Below, piece after piece: positions 8,487-18,486 of a stretch of 46,826 nucleotides of DNA. How positions within the stretch are numbered: position 1 is the stretch's first letter; each line of letters opens with the position of its first letter. The position numbers and the translations under genes were made by a program. Source of the DNA: Sergeia podlipaevii (lineage: Eukaryota > Euglenozoa > Kinetoplastea > Trypanosomatida > Trypanosomatidae); NCBI GenBank assembly GCA_030849805.1, contig JASANZ010002108.1:1-46826 (forward strand), given 5' to 3'. The notes under the pieces are model-generated. The model was not told the DNA's origin and did not search any database. It saw only the letters and a program-made list of their open reading frames with translations.

Positions 8487-9494
8487 TTAGTTGGGTTTGA
8501 TACTGTCCTTCACACGTTTTGCGCCTTCATCGCCAATGTTGACAAGAAGCTGCAGCAGACACTTCTTCATGCTTGTGTCCTTCTCAAGGTATTGATGGAA
8601 CGTGTTATTGCGCAACTCCTCCGGCAGCATGTCGCTGAGAGCAATTCTAGCTCTCTCATTTTCGGAAAGGCGAAGATAGCAGCGAATGATGTGCCGCAGG
8701 AGACGTGTGCTGCAAACGTGCTGACCCTCAGCATTCTTCTCGGATACCATGTGCTTCAGCACATCAACAACAACCGTAAACCTATTGGGTGTTTGGCAAG
8801 CATAGTTGAGTCCTTGGGATGATGAAAGGAGTTTCTGCACAATAAATGATGAAATAATCTTGGAGATTTCCACTGCGTTCTCCATGATGCGAAGGCAAAG
8901 AGGAAAAATCTCAGTATTCAGCAGGTACGTGATGACGGCTGGGTCATCTGCCTTGACGAGAGCGCCAATAACGCCAAGTGAGGTGAGGCATAGCACATCA
9001 GTACGCTCGTTCTGCGTCACTCGGAGGAAGGGATACAAAAAGAGGCAAATCTGCGAGTCCAGAAAAGCTTTGCGGGTGATGTCACTATGCGCAATCACTG
9101 TGAGCAGTGTTAAAATACTGCTGGTTCGGTTGATGGCAGTCTTGGGGCATGCTTGGCCAGGAGCGCTCAGGAGAGGATACATAGCCACTATCTCCTGAAG
9201 CATAATCGGCATCACGCCAACGCTGTACCACAACGCAGGACCCAAGTGTTGGTACCTATCTCTATTCTTGGACAGATCAAGAATTGCACGCTCGCGAGTC
9301 TCTAGACGATACAACTCCTCAATACTAATCAGCATTTGCTGTATTGCACTAGGCATCTCTCGCGGAACAGCCGCAACCATTTGTGGAGGGATCGGTTGCT
9401 GCATAAGTGGTACCTGTCCCATATGCTGCGGCTGTCCCTGTGGCACTACCGGCATCTGAGGTACTTGCATATAAGGAGGGTACGCAGGCTTCAT
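8487..9494 (-). CDS. CAF40: CNOT9 / CAF40 / RCD1, CCR4-NOT complex subunit
   Basis: Protein of 335 residues. An N-terminal Pro/Gln/Met-rich tail (1-45) precedes the conserved armadillo core of about 280 residues. Diagnostic stretches are RERAILDLSKNRDRYQHLGP at 67-86, ALWYSVGVMPIMLQEIV, LCLTSLGVIGALVKADDP, then LLNTEIFPLCLRIMENA and TNRFT-like NRFTVVVDVL. CNOT9 is a non-catalytic module of CCR4-NOT, the main deadenylase. It binds NOT1 and receives tryptophan-containing partners in its groove. In kinetoplastids, where control is mostly post-transcriptional, the complex acts in the cytoplasm on mRNA decay. Full length, no oddity. Confidence 0.95.
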   Translation of the reverse strand: MKPAYPPYMQVPQMPVVPQGQPQHMGQVPLMQQPIPPQMVAAVPREMPSAIQQMLISIEELYRLETRERAILDLSKNRDRYQHLGPALWYSVGVMPIMLQEIVAMYPLLSAPGQACPKTAINRTSSILTLLTVIAHSDITRKAFLDSQICLFLYPFLRVTQNERTDVLCLTSLGVIGALVKADDPAVITYLLNTEIFPLCLRIMENAVEISKIISSFIVQKLLSSSQGLNYACQTPNRFTVVVDVLKHMVSEKNAEGQHVCSTRLLRHIIRCYLRLSENERARIALSDMLPEELRNNTFHQYLEKDTSMKKCLLQLLVNIGDEGAKRVKDSIKPN

Positions 9495-10075
9495 TGACTT
9501 TTATGTCAAAAATGAACGATTGAGGAACGTATGCGACCTTCACTAATGAAGTATATGCAGTAACCGCTACAACAACAACAGCAATAATAATAATAATAAC
9601 CTTCCACCTATTGCAATACGAATATACTTTCCCGTTTTCTTGCTCACGCTGATGATAGTTAGCAAACAAAAATTATTACTCTTGTTGAATAAACGCAGAT
9701 TCCATGTCATCATTAGATAAAAAGAAAATGAGAGAAAGAAAGCCAGAGAGAGAGAGAGAGAGTGATGGGAAAGTGATTGTTTGAATGCAGTACAATTAAA
9801 ACGAAAAACAAATAAATATTCCGCACACGCAAAATAATAATAATAATAATAATGAAAATAATAAACAATAATAAATAAATTATTGCACACTCTCACAGAG
9901 TAATTGTGATGCAAATTGTTATTTTTATACACGCAGCCATAGACAAAAGGGCGTCCAGGTAAATGGGAAAAAAGGAGCGAAAACGGTCAAAAGCGTTTCT
10001 GATAGCAGCTACACTTCCCTCTCCTTCTTCTATATGCTCTACCCACAGCAACAATAGGTCACACACACGCATGTA
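9495..10075. other. Intergenic spacer with simple repeats, no gene seen
   Basis: Contains (AG)n at 9745-9762, which is (CT)n on the coding strand and may be part of the CNOT9 splice signal, and AAT-type runs near 9583-9598 and 9832-9852. Open frames here are low-complexity. Confidence 0.6.
9745..9762. repeat. (AG)9 microsatellite, a (CT)n polypyrimidine tract on the coding strand
   Basis: Perfect dinucleotide run. On the minus strand the first AG after it is at about 9679-9680, upstream of CNOT9, so it may serve as its trans-splicing tract. Confidence 0.8.
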
Positions 10076-10411
10076 TCAGAGATGGACATGATTTTTGTTC
10101 TTGATGGACGATGACTCTTCGCGTGCTGCAGAGAGAAGCTTCTTTGATGCATCCAAAATACTCTTGAACGCGGAAAACGTGTCATCAATTGATTTGTCAA
10201 GTTCAGCCTTGGCGGAACTCTTGCGCTGCAAGCTATTTTCCACATCTGCAACTCTACTTTGAAGCATATTTAGTTCCGCCAAAAGCTGTAGCCTTTCCTC
10301 CTGTTCCTTGTGAATCTGTTGCTGCAGCTCCATACTACGCTCCTTCATGTCCTCAATAATGGACACAATCTCTATGCTTGTAGTCTGAACATCAGATCCC
10401 AACGACGCCAT
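10076..10411 (-). CDS. SSNA1 / DIP13 homologue (small coiled-coil basal-body protein)
   Basis: Protein of 111 residues, about the same length as SSNA1 (NA14) and Chlamydomonas DIP13. It is a single long coiled coil and keeps the family pattern: an N-terminal QTTSIEIVSIIEDMKER segment, then a heptad region with KEQEERLQLLAELNMLQ, RKSSAKAELDKSIDDTFSAF and a closing KILD-like SILDASKKLL. SSNA1 proteins form filaments on microtubules and act at centrioles, basal bodies and branching or severed microtubules. In a kinetoplastid the likely place is the basal body or flagellar axoneme. A candidate acceptor lies about 53 nt upstream, which supports this start. Confidence 0.9.
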   Translation of the reverse strand: MASLGSDVQTTSIEIVSIIEDMKERSMELQQQIHKEQEERLQLLAELNMLQSRVADVENSLQRKSSAKAELDKSIDDTFSAFKSILDASKKLLSAAREESSSIKNKNHVHL

Positions 10412-11154
10412 TGAATGTTTTAGATAAAAATAGATGCTAATTCCTACAATGTCAGTGGCAACTACTGAATAGTGCGAAGGAAAAAAAAAAATGCGCCGTG
10501 CTTTAAACTTGAGTAGCTGAACAGTACTTAGAGATCAGCTCTAGATTCCTCTTGTCTTCTATCTCCTTGAAAGTTTGAGTACAATTGAATTCAATAAAAA
10601 TAAAACCTATTGTTCTTTCGATGCTGTGTACGGCACATCAGTGTTGTTTATTTGATATATATATATGTAAAGACATTTAAAACAGTTTATTAAATAAAAG
10701 CGTTTTAAAAAAAAAGCGGATATAGTATCAAGACTGTTCATGCGTTTCATCAAGACTAAGTGCTCAAAAAGAAAAACAGCGCATACTTTTGCGAGTCGGA
10801 TTAGATACAAGGTTAAAAGAAAAAGAAACTACGCTGGGAAGATATTTAAAATATCCAACAAAGCGTGTATTACAGACATCAACGGCAGCTGTGTGTCTGT
10901 GTGCACTTGCACGTGTGGCCGAGTTTTAGTGAGGATAATGCATATAATTTATGTTTGTTCCTCTTTGTTGATTGAGAGAGGGCACAAGAATGACAACAGG
11001 ACAATTCTAATTGTAGATTTTCTACCAGTACACAATAACAAAGAAATTGAACACCACTAACCTACTCAGTTAAAGAAATGAAAGAGTAGCGAGACAACGA
11101 AATGGAGAGAGAAAAAAGAGTAACAGCACTTGCGTGAGTGTGAAGACGTACCCT
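10412..11154. other. Intergenic spacer, no gene seen
   Basis: AT-rich spacer downstream of TOR. A plus-strand open frame of about 100 codons (10740-11060) exists but has no domain and lies against the transcription direction. A tRNA A-box-like string near 10915 has no B box. Confidence 0.55.
10465..10490 (-). promoter_or_regulatory. Candidate spliced-leader acceptor for SSNA1/DIP13
   Basis: Minus-strand T10-CCTTC tract at 10476-10490, with the first AG at 10465-10466. The 5' UTR would be about 53 nt and contains no ATG. Confidence 0.5.
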
Positions 11155-14100
11155 TTACCAAAATGGATACCACCCAGACCATGACTGCGCAACATTGGTG
11201 ATGTCAGTGGCCTCTTCGATAAGGTGGGAGACTTGCGTTTGTGGATCAAGACTTGATGCCTCAAGACTGCTGAGAAAATCTTCACCTCTGAGTTTAGATC
11301 TCAGCCGGTTGAAAATAAAGACACCCTGATGCACCACATCCACTTCTTCCCCAAATAAGTGCTTTGCCACACTAAAGGATCCGCGCTTATCCACTTCGAC
11401 CGAGGCTAGCATGGAGTCATGCAGTGATTGCGTAAGTTTACGCATGTCCGCCATTTGTAGCTGCTCATCAATAGTCTTGTGATCATTTGATGACTCTGGT
11501 TCCTGACCAGGACGATTGATGAGGCGCCAAGAAATTAGTGGATCCTGGATGAACGCCTCCATGAGAGCTAGCACACTGTGGCTTCCCTCTCGTAGGACGC
11601 ACATAGCTGTCTCTGCATCTGCCCGGTATGCACCGTCGACCCCAGAAACGTCAAGCGCGTTACGCAGCATGCGCGTTAAGCGGAAAGGGATTTTCTCTGG
11701 GAACTTATCGCGCGTCATTGCCACTTCAAAGCAGTCACCAAAGTCAATGTGTACTACAAGGCCAGTAGTCCGTTGTAGCATAATGTTGTTGGGATGCCTA
11801 TCGCCCAATCCGAGGATATATCCAACGACGCTCATGTTCGCCAGCGACGTGCTGTACATGTGGCGTTGGTCTAGCCACACTTCGCAATTGGGTGCACCAG
11901 TCCACATCGCCTGACGAATGTCGTGCCCAGAGGTGTGATCAGCAAGAAACTCCATCACCTCAACTTTTGACATGATTGATAGATGATCGTACGCCTTGGC
12001 GTTGTCAAACGCAATAATTTGATTCAACATCCGCATTTCAACTTCTACCGGAATGCATTTGCGCTCACGATAAGCACGCACAAGCTCATGCAAAGTGTCA
12101 CACCCATCCACCCAGCCAATCAGTCCTGCCATGTCCTTTAGTGGCGTCACGGAATAACGCTGAATCTGGAAGCCAAAGTTCTTGCAGCTCCGAGAGTCAG
12201 AGAGCATGAGGATGTTGACAAGCCCAAAGAGCTGCATGACGCGCTCGTCAAGACGTAAGTCCTCCTTCCCCTTCAGAAGAAATTTCATCGTTGCTCCTGC
12301 AGCCGTCGTAATCCCAATGCGCTTTGGCCGCTGCTTACTCGCAATCACGTTCAATTTGTCTTGGAACGATGAAATCATCGACACTGCCTCCTCTTTTGCA
12401 GGTCGGGCGTCCGGTATGCCAATCGCCAAGTCGCGAGCCTCAAAAAGCTTCGGGCTGCAAAACTGAAGTTGTAGCGAGCTGCATGCTTTGACCTGCTCAT
12501 CAATGCCTCTGTACACCGCATGGTACAGATTCCACGCTGCTTGCAAGTCCCCCACACTGCGCGTTGCAGAGTAAGACCGCAGCCACTCACTCGCACCGCG
12601 AAGTGCTTGGCCGTACTTGGCCACAAACTCAGACTCTTGTATGGTCTCAGGGGGCCGCGAAACAGTGGCGTGCATCGGCAACAACGTGCGAATCATTTCC
12701 TCGCGTCTTTGACGGCCAAAAAACGCGCTCGCTGCCGCCTCGAGCTTATCATACCACTGCTCATATATGAGGGCGGACGTGCGAATAAGCTCATTGATCA
12801 TAGAACGCCCTTGTTGCACTATAGCAGGGTAGCGCGCCTCCATCTTGGTGATAATCTCACTCGCCCAATGCTTGCGGCGCTCCGAGTCCGACATGATGCA
12901 TAGGTTTAGAGGATACATCAAAGTGTGCGGAAAGTCGTGCGAGACACTCGCAAGAATATCAGAGACAAGTTGGCAGCTCTCGTCGGAGCCAGAGTCAAGG
13001 CGCGCAACCAGTTGCGGTACTACCAAATGCCATACACGCGAGGGGACGTCCAGCACACGACTCCGCAATTCATGAAGGCCGCTATCGTTGTCACAGTGAC
13101 GAGACCACAATGTCAAAAGCTTGAGCACATCTTGAATCAAGGTCGAGTCTGATGTACCTAGCTGAATACTTCGAATGTACCCATCAATTGCGTTTGTGCA
13201 CGCGGCGTCTGTGTATGATTGATTGAGCAGCTCGCCGTTAGCTTGAGCCCATAGCCGCCACGCCATATACCACTTGGGGTCGTATAGAGTACTGGTTTTA
13301 TAGCAGTCAACTGCCTCTTTGAGCTCTGCTTTGGTGCCCAGTCGAGCATAGGCTCGCGATAAAATGACATTGTTTTCAGCCTTGGAGTGAACATCAATCA
13401 TTTTTCTAAGAAGATCACTTTCAGTGCCAAACGAACTATCGGGGCCTAGTGCCTTGCTAGCAGCAAGATAGCTGATGTACTGCAGCGTCACACGTGCGTT
13501 CGCTGAGGGATCAATCAGCTGGTCGCGTGACGGCTCAGAGTAGCCGACAAGCTCGTCCAGCGTAAACTTCTCGAGTTGCTTCGCATGCTCCTGACGGCAC
13601 AGCTTCACAAAGCGGATGCGAGTTTTCACGTCCTGAGAAGGCGGGATCAGCAGTCCACGCACTCCGAGCACCTGCTTCCACGTTGCAACAGAAGAGTTCA
13701 TCATGCAACTTCGTTGATCCCATAACTTGGACACAATGGGAATGTGCTCAGAAAGACCCAGACTCCGCTGCATCTGCTTGGCGTGAATAACCTCCTCAAT
13801 TTCGGTGAGTTCTTGCGCAACAACGAGTCCTTCGTACGCCCGCGCATAGGACTCGTGCAACAGACCAGAGAGGTCGTCAAGCAGCATCCGCCGGCCCTCC
13901 GCAACGGCCCGCGTTCCCTCCGCATACCTCTCATTTACAATGTTCAGAGAGGCATTGGCGATGTGGAAAAAGACGGTGTCCTGCGGCATGTACTGCAGCA
14001 CCTGGGTAAGCGTATCCCACGACTGCAGACGAATAGCTGCGTCAGCCGCATATTGAGACACGTAGTAAAGAATGCTTCCTTCCTCTCGTCCCGCATCTTT

Positions 14101-17100
14101 GCCAGTGTAGAAAGCCACCATCTTGCTCCACTCGACGAGAACCTTCTCAAAGTTGCCAAGTTCACTCAAGCATAGCATCAGCCGCGCATTCACCTCGAGC
14201 CGTCGCTCCATCAAAGTATCCTCAAGACGTGAGAAAGACCCAGCAATATCACTTGTACTCCCAAAATGAAGCATGCGCGACCAACCACCGCGATAATTCG
14301 CGTTCTTAAAGGTGTACGATCTGGCAAAGCTCTCCGTGCTGCTGCTCTCTGACGTACCGCAGTCCGCCTCCATCTCCTGCTCAGTCAGCTCCAGCGCTTC
14401 AGTGTAGCGTGCGAGTTTGACGAGGCTGGACTGTAGAAGAGAGCGCCGCTGGTCCTCACTGGCAGCGTTCAAGATACCCACCGAGGAGTCCACCATGTGA
14501 AGCTCACTATAAAGTGAAATGAGCGATTCAACGGTGCCAGCAGGATCATCGCGGTAGGCAGCTTCGCGCCAGTAAAGTGCTTTTGCCAGCATGCCACGAT
14601 TCCACGCGCATTCTGAAAGATCATTGAAGGAAAAAGACAAGAATTCGCCAGCATGATCCATGTACTCCACTATGGAGAGCAGCATCGTCAGTATCTCGTC
14701 AGGTACAGTAGTAGAGGTGATGGCGCCGCGATAGGTTTGTCGCAGAAAATCCACAATACTCGTGCGCACCTGCGCGCTCGCAAACGTCCACAAACAGCGA
14801 AATGCAACCAACAAAATATCGTTCGTAAATTGCTTCGAGCACTCCACCAGCGGCGTGGGGTTGATGCCGATCGGCAGCGAAACACAGCGAAACACCTGAA
14901 AGGGAGATTCCTGCAACACGGCAAGGCAGAAGTGATAGGACCACTTCACCCATTCCTCCTTCGTCGTGGGGAGCGTCTTGAAACACAACATCACCTTCTG
15001 CTCGTTTATTGCCAAGGTGCGCACGTCCTGCTCCTCACCGTTCGGTGCCTTCGAATCTTCAGAAAAGCCACCGTACGTCCACACCTCCCCACACTTTGTC
15101 ATCGCCTTCAGCGCGACTGAGTCGCACTTCTTTATGAGATACTTCACGCCTGCCTGTTGCGTTTGCAGGGATTTCGCACTTCTCGTGCACCGTGCACCAC
15201 TTGCGACAGCATTGTTTAGTCGCACAAACTCACTCGAAGAGACACCATTTGTTTTCATTGCTTGTATAACATAAACCGAGTGTTTTAAGAAGTCGCTTTG
15301 TAGGTCGGTCATGAGGACCATAAAAACGTCCATGATATTGTTGCAAATGGCTGCAGACGACACCGGGTCACTGCGAGAGCGGTCGTTTGAAAAACACAGC
15401 AGTAACGATCGAACAATAGCGCCGGCAAGCTCATCCACGTAGAGCGTCATGCAGACAACTTTGAGTGCGACAAGGGCAGAGATGATAAAGTCTGGCGAGC
15501 TCATAGGGCTCTTGATTACAGTAAGCAGATTGCTCACGACACCTTCACAAAAAGCCTGTAGTGTGTCCACGTGCTTGACCATGTACTCAAGAATAGCGTA
15601 CTTGAGATCCATTCCAGAATCTGCCTTATTCAATGCGTCAAGGATGCACGGGACGGTACGCGACTGGTGCTGGCGGAAGTGAAGGTTCCCGGTGCCGTCA
15701 AAGCTTGCCAAGACGGTAAGCATGCGGACTACAAGAAAGCGATACATGCGGTTGTGTTCCCAGACAGTCTTGAAGAGGTAATAAACGGCTTCAATATCAG
15801 CTAAAGCAGCCTCGCCAACACACTTGAGCACATTTGTGTACTCATACAGCACAGTCGCGAAAAGACGACCACTAGGAAGCTGACACAAGACACGTGAAAG
15901 CGGGGCAACCAGAACTACTAGCTCGCCACGTGCAGACGGACAACGCTCTGCGATGTTCAGCACCGTTTGAATGCCTGTACGCAACAGGCTTTCCCCTGTA
16001 CTAGAAAAACCTTTATCGTTTGGATCTAAGACAGCCGCTATCGCGCGCAGCACCACTTTGCAACATTTGCGGTGGCCAATACTAGTCGTTGTAACGAGTC
16101 CACTACTCAATGGCTTCTCCACGCTTGCGACACCAATAAAATGAAAAATGTGCGAATCAAGTGCGCCAATAACGCCCACGCAACGAAGTGCTTCAAGACG
16201 CACATCAATGCTCTCATCCTCCCTCCTTAAAATCGACGACAAGGTTGAAAACAGGCGCGGATACACCTTGTAGGGGGGCTCGCCGTCAATTAAAGGTCCT
16301 AGGGTGGCACTCAGAAACCGCAAACTCGACATGCGACACGCGTGAAACGTACGATCCGTTGGAAACAGCTCCAGCTGCTCGCACACAACTCCAGTCTCCG
16401 CCTTGAATAGAAACTCGTTCTTGCAGAAGGAATGAAAAGCCGTCGCGACGGCGGTGCAACAATGCAAAAAGCACATGAGTATTGACGACCGTGCACTCAG
16501 TGCAGAAAAATGTGGCCGCAATGCCTCTACGATTCCATGCTTAAACTTGACAACAAACTGTGGTGCCTCAGTCGCCAAGGCGGTAAGAAGCCGTAGCCCG
16601 TTCATGACGGTTTCGCTACTAGATGAAGAAGAGATGAGGTGAATGGTGATGGCCATCTGCTCTCGAAGTGCGGGCAGAATATGCGACGGATCGTATCCCA
16701 CCATGTGACAAAGCTGCTCGATGGCGGCAACGCGGCAGTCGATACATTCATCGCCCAAGGCAGCGTAGAACTGAAACAAAGACTGTTGCTCGCTAAGATA
16801 GGGGTAAAACGCCTCCGTAAAGGCACTCAGAATAGTAGTGCGTACCGCCGGACTGGGGTCGGAGAGGCCTGCGTTGAGCATGCGTGAAATAACCGTGTTA
16901 ATGCAGATACGACGTGCGATGCTGACTTCGCCCTTGTCTCCTGGAGGGATCAGGAGTCTCACAATGGTAAATACGGCAGCATTGCGAATGGCAGAACTGG
17001 TATTGTCTATGAAGGGCAGCACCGAATCTCTAAGAAAGTCACCCATTAACTCTGAATTAGTGAAGCCAAACTGCATCAACGCGTTCAAGGCAACGGATAT

Positions 17101-18486
17101 CTGATACTCAGAAGGGTCCGTGCGCCGTGTGACGTCAACGAATCTTTGTGGGCCAGACTGTTGCCTAAACGGTAGACCACACAGGGTCACCGAAATCATG
17201 TCCAGCAGCGACTCCTCAAGTTTTGTGCGATACTCTGGTGATGACGCCGCAATCACATCGCGCATGCACTCAATTAGTTGCGAAGATAGACCCCATTTGA
17301 AAATGCTCTCGAGACAAGTATCTATATACATCTCCATCTTCGGCGGATAACACACCTTACAAACAGTCGTGAGACATCGTAAAGACTCCCAGCAAGATGA
17401 CTTGGTTGCATTAATGATGTTGGTCGTCGTGGAGCATGTCTCCTCAACATACGCGTCAAATCCTGTCTTTCCTACAGCCACTACTAACTCGCACACTGTG
17501 ACAAAGCCACAGTTACGTCGAATGTCTTGCCGAATCGATTCCAATACAAATACAACCGTGTCCCCCAGCTGGTTCGCCACAAACAATGGTGTATTGAAGC
17601 GACAAAGCGCTACAAGGCAGCGAAACAGTAGCTCACGCACTTCCGGGCCCGTTCCCGCAGCGGAAATACCCATAAATGGCGTAAGAAGCACGGATAAATC
17701 TTCATAACGAAGTGGAGAAGACATCCCTCCGGAGGTCGCTACAATCGGCTCAAATGCCAGCAATCCTGCGATGATGCGTTCATGGTTTTTCGACGCAAGG
17801 TTACTCTTGAGCTGCCGCAGCAGAGCACCATATATTTCAGACCTTAATGTTGGAGTGCGATTGCCAAGAAGCTTCACAGACAACCCAAAAAGTGAAACGG
17901 CACAGGAACGCACCTCAGCATCGGCGGTGGCAAGCGCACCCCACAAGCGCTCAAAAATATCTCCCAGTTTAGGCAGTACAATCATAGGAATTCGAAGTGC
18001 CACCTCGGCAATTATAAGAATACCGCACACTCTACGCGGTCGCACTGACACGCCCGAGAGACCGACCCACTCCAGGGCCTCATCTACTTGCGACCTCACA
18101 TACTCGGTAGCAGTGGAGAAGCCAAGCACTTCTGAGAATGTTTTCGCCGCCACAGCCGCAACAGAGGTGTCCTGGACGCCTCGAAGACACAGGTGTACGT
18201 AGCTCGTACACTGCGAAAGCTGAATAGTGGAAAGATCAAGGCAAAGAAGAATATCCAGCACTGTCAACTCGCACAAGATATCTTCGGACGTGCCATTGAC
18301 TACGTCAAATATTTCCAGACAAAGCAGCAGGGAGGACAAGGTCTTCTCGTACGCCTGGGTGTTCTTTCTTTCCGTGTCCTTGATTATCTTGACATGGGCA
18401 GTAATAAATGCTGCCCGCTCTTCCGGCACAGCAGTCGCCTGCCGTATCAACGTATCCAGCTGCTTCTCAGATCCAGAAAACGGCAT
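11155..18486 (-). CDS. TOR: Target of rapamycin (TOR) phosphatidylinositol-3-kinase-related kinase, TOR1/TOR2 type
   Basis: Protein of 2443 residues, close to the usual TOR length. The first half is a HEAT-repeat solenoid and a FAT region follows. The FRB lies at about 1906-2000, where the groove Trp is kept (W1986) and the position of human Ser2035 is Ala1920. The kinase domain spans about 2050-2330: FLLKGKEDLRLDERVMQLFG with Lys2073, the catalytic loop GLGDRHPNN with Asp2229 and HIDFGDCFE with Asp2248. The FATC ends in WSGWYPFW at the C-terminus. TOR complexes match growth to nutrients. Trypanosomatids carry several TOR paralogues (TOR1 growth, TOR2 cell polarity and cytoskeleton, and two others); the strong similarity to mTOR in kinase and FATC favours TOR1 or TOR2, but I cannot choose between them. 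Confidence 0.95.
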   Translation of the reverse strand: MPFSGSEKQLDTLIRQATAVPEERAAFITAHVKIIKDTERKNTQAYEKTLSSLLLCLEIFDVVNGTSEDILCELTVLDILLCLDLSTIQLSQCTSYVHLCLRGVQDTSVAAVAAKTFSEVLGFSTATEYVRSQVDEALEWVGLSGVSVRPRRVCGILIIAEVALRIPMIVLPKLGDIFERLWGALATADAEVRSCAVSLFGLSVKLLGNRTPTLRSEIYGALLRQLKSNLASKNHERIIAGLLAFEPIVATSGGMSSPLRYEDLSVLLTPFMGISAAGTGPEVRELLFRCLVALCRFNTPLFVANQLGDTVVFVLESIRQDIRRNCGFVTVCELVVAVGKTGFDAYVEETCSTTTNIINATKSSCWESLRCLTTVCKVCYPPKMEMYIDTCLESIFKWGLSSQLIECMRDVIAASSPEYRTKLEESLLDMISVTLCGLPFRQQSGPQRFVDVTRRTDPSEYQISVALNALMQFGFTNSELMGDFLRDSVLPFIDNTSSAIRNAAVFTIVRLLIPPGDKGEVSIARRICINTVISRMLNAGLSDPSPAVRTTILSAFTEAFYPYLSEQQSLFQFYAALGDECIDCRVAAIEQLCHMVGYDPSHILPALREQMAITIHLISSSSSSETVMNGLRLLTALATEAPQFVVKFKHGIVEALRPHFSALSARSSILMCFLHCCTAVATAFHSFCKNEFLFKAETGVVCEQLELFPTDRTFHACRMSSLRFLSATLGPLIDGEPPYKVYPRLFSTLSSILRREDESIDVRLEALRCVGVIGALDSHIFHFIGVASVEKPLSSGLVTTTSIGHRKCCKVVLRAIAAVLDPNDKGFSSTGESLLRTGIQTVLNIAERCPSARGELVVLVAPLSRVLCQLPSGRLFATVLYEYTNVLKCVGEAALADIEAVYYLFKTVWEHNRMYRFLVVRMLTVLASFDGTGNLHFRQHQSRTVPCILDALNKADSGMDLKYAILEYMVKHVDTLQAFCEGVVSNLLTVIKSPMSSPDFIISALVALKVVCMTLYVDELAGAIVRSLLLCFSNDRSRSDPVSSAAICNNIMDVFMVLMTDLQSDFLKHSVYVIQAMKTNGVSSSEFVRLNNAVASGARCTRSAKSLQTQQAGVKYLIKKCDSVALKAMTKCGEVWTYGGFSEDSKAPNGEEQDVRTLAINEQKVMLCFKTLPTTKEEWVKWSYHFCLAVLQESPFQVFRCVSLPIGINPTPLVECSKQFTNDILLVAFRCLWTFASAQVRTSIVDFLRQTYRGAITSTTVPDEILTMLLSIVEYMDHAGEFLSFSFNDLSECAWNRGMLAKALYWREAAYRDDPAGTVESLISLYSELHMVDSSVGILNAASEDQRRSLLQSSLVKLARYTEALELTEQEMEADCGTSESSSTESFARSYTFKNANYRGGWSRMLHFGSTSDIAGSFSRLEDTLMERRLEVNARLMLCLSELGNFEKVLVEWSKMVAFYTGKDAGREEGSILYYVSQYAADAAIRLQSWDTLTQVLQYMPQDTVFFHIANASLNIVNERYAEGTRAVAEGRRMLLDDLSGLLHESYARAYEGLVVAQELTEIEEVIHAKQMQRSLGLSEHIPIVSKLWDQRSCMMNSSVATWKQVLGVRGLLIPPSQDVKTRIRFVKLCRQEHAKQLEKFTLDELVGYSEPSRDQLIDPSANARVTLQYISYLAASKALGPDSSFGTESDLLRKMIDVHSKAENNVILSRAYARLGTKAELKEAVDCYKTSTLYDPKWYMAWRLWAQANGELLNQSYTDAACTNAIDGYIRSIQLGTSDSTLIQDVLKLLTLWSRHCDNDSGLHELRSRVLDVPSRVWHLVVPQLVARLDSGSDESCQLVSDILASVSHDFPHTLMYPLNLCIMSDSERRKHWASEIITKMEARYPAIVQQGRSMINELIRTSALIYEQWYDKLEAAASAFFGRQRREEMIRTLLPMHATVSRPPETIQESEFVAKYGQALRGASEWLRSYSATRSVGDLQAAWNLYHAVYRGIDEQVKACSSLQLQFCSPKLFEARDLAIGIPDARPAKEEAVSMISSFQDKLNVIASKQRPKRIGITTAAGATMKFLLKGKEDLRLDERVMQLFGLVNILMLSDSRSCKNFGFQIQRYSVTPLKDMAGLIGWVDGCDTLHELVRAYRERKCIPVEVEMRMLNQIIAFDNAKAYDHLSIMSKVEVMEFLADHTSGHDIRQAMWTGAPNCEVWLDQRHMYSTSLANMSVVGYILGLGDRHPNNIMLQRTTGLVVHIDFGDCFEVAMTRDKFPEKIPFRLTRMLRNALDVSGVDGAYRADAETAMCVLREGSHSVLALMEAFIQDPLISWRLINRPGQEPESSNDHKTIDEQLQMADMRKLTQSLHDSMLASVEVDKRGSFSVAKHLFGEEVDVVHQGVFIFNRLRSKLRGEDFLSSLEASSLDPQTQVSHLIEEATDITNVAQSWSGWYPFW

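Noticed and set aside
10905..10935. TGGCCGAGT string resembling a tRNA A box (Leu or Ser type)
   Set aside because: The rest of the A box does not fit and there is no B box or acceptor stem.
10740..11060. Plus-strand open frame of 106 codons downstream of TOR
   Set aside because: It lies against the transcription direction of every neighbour, has no motif and sits in AT-rich spacer.
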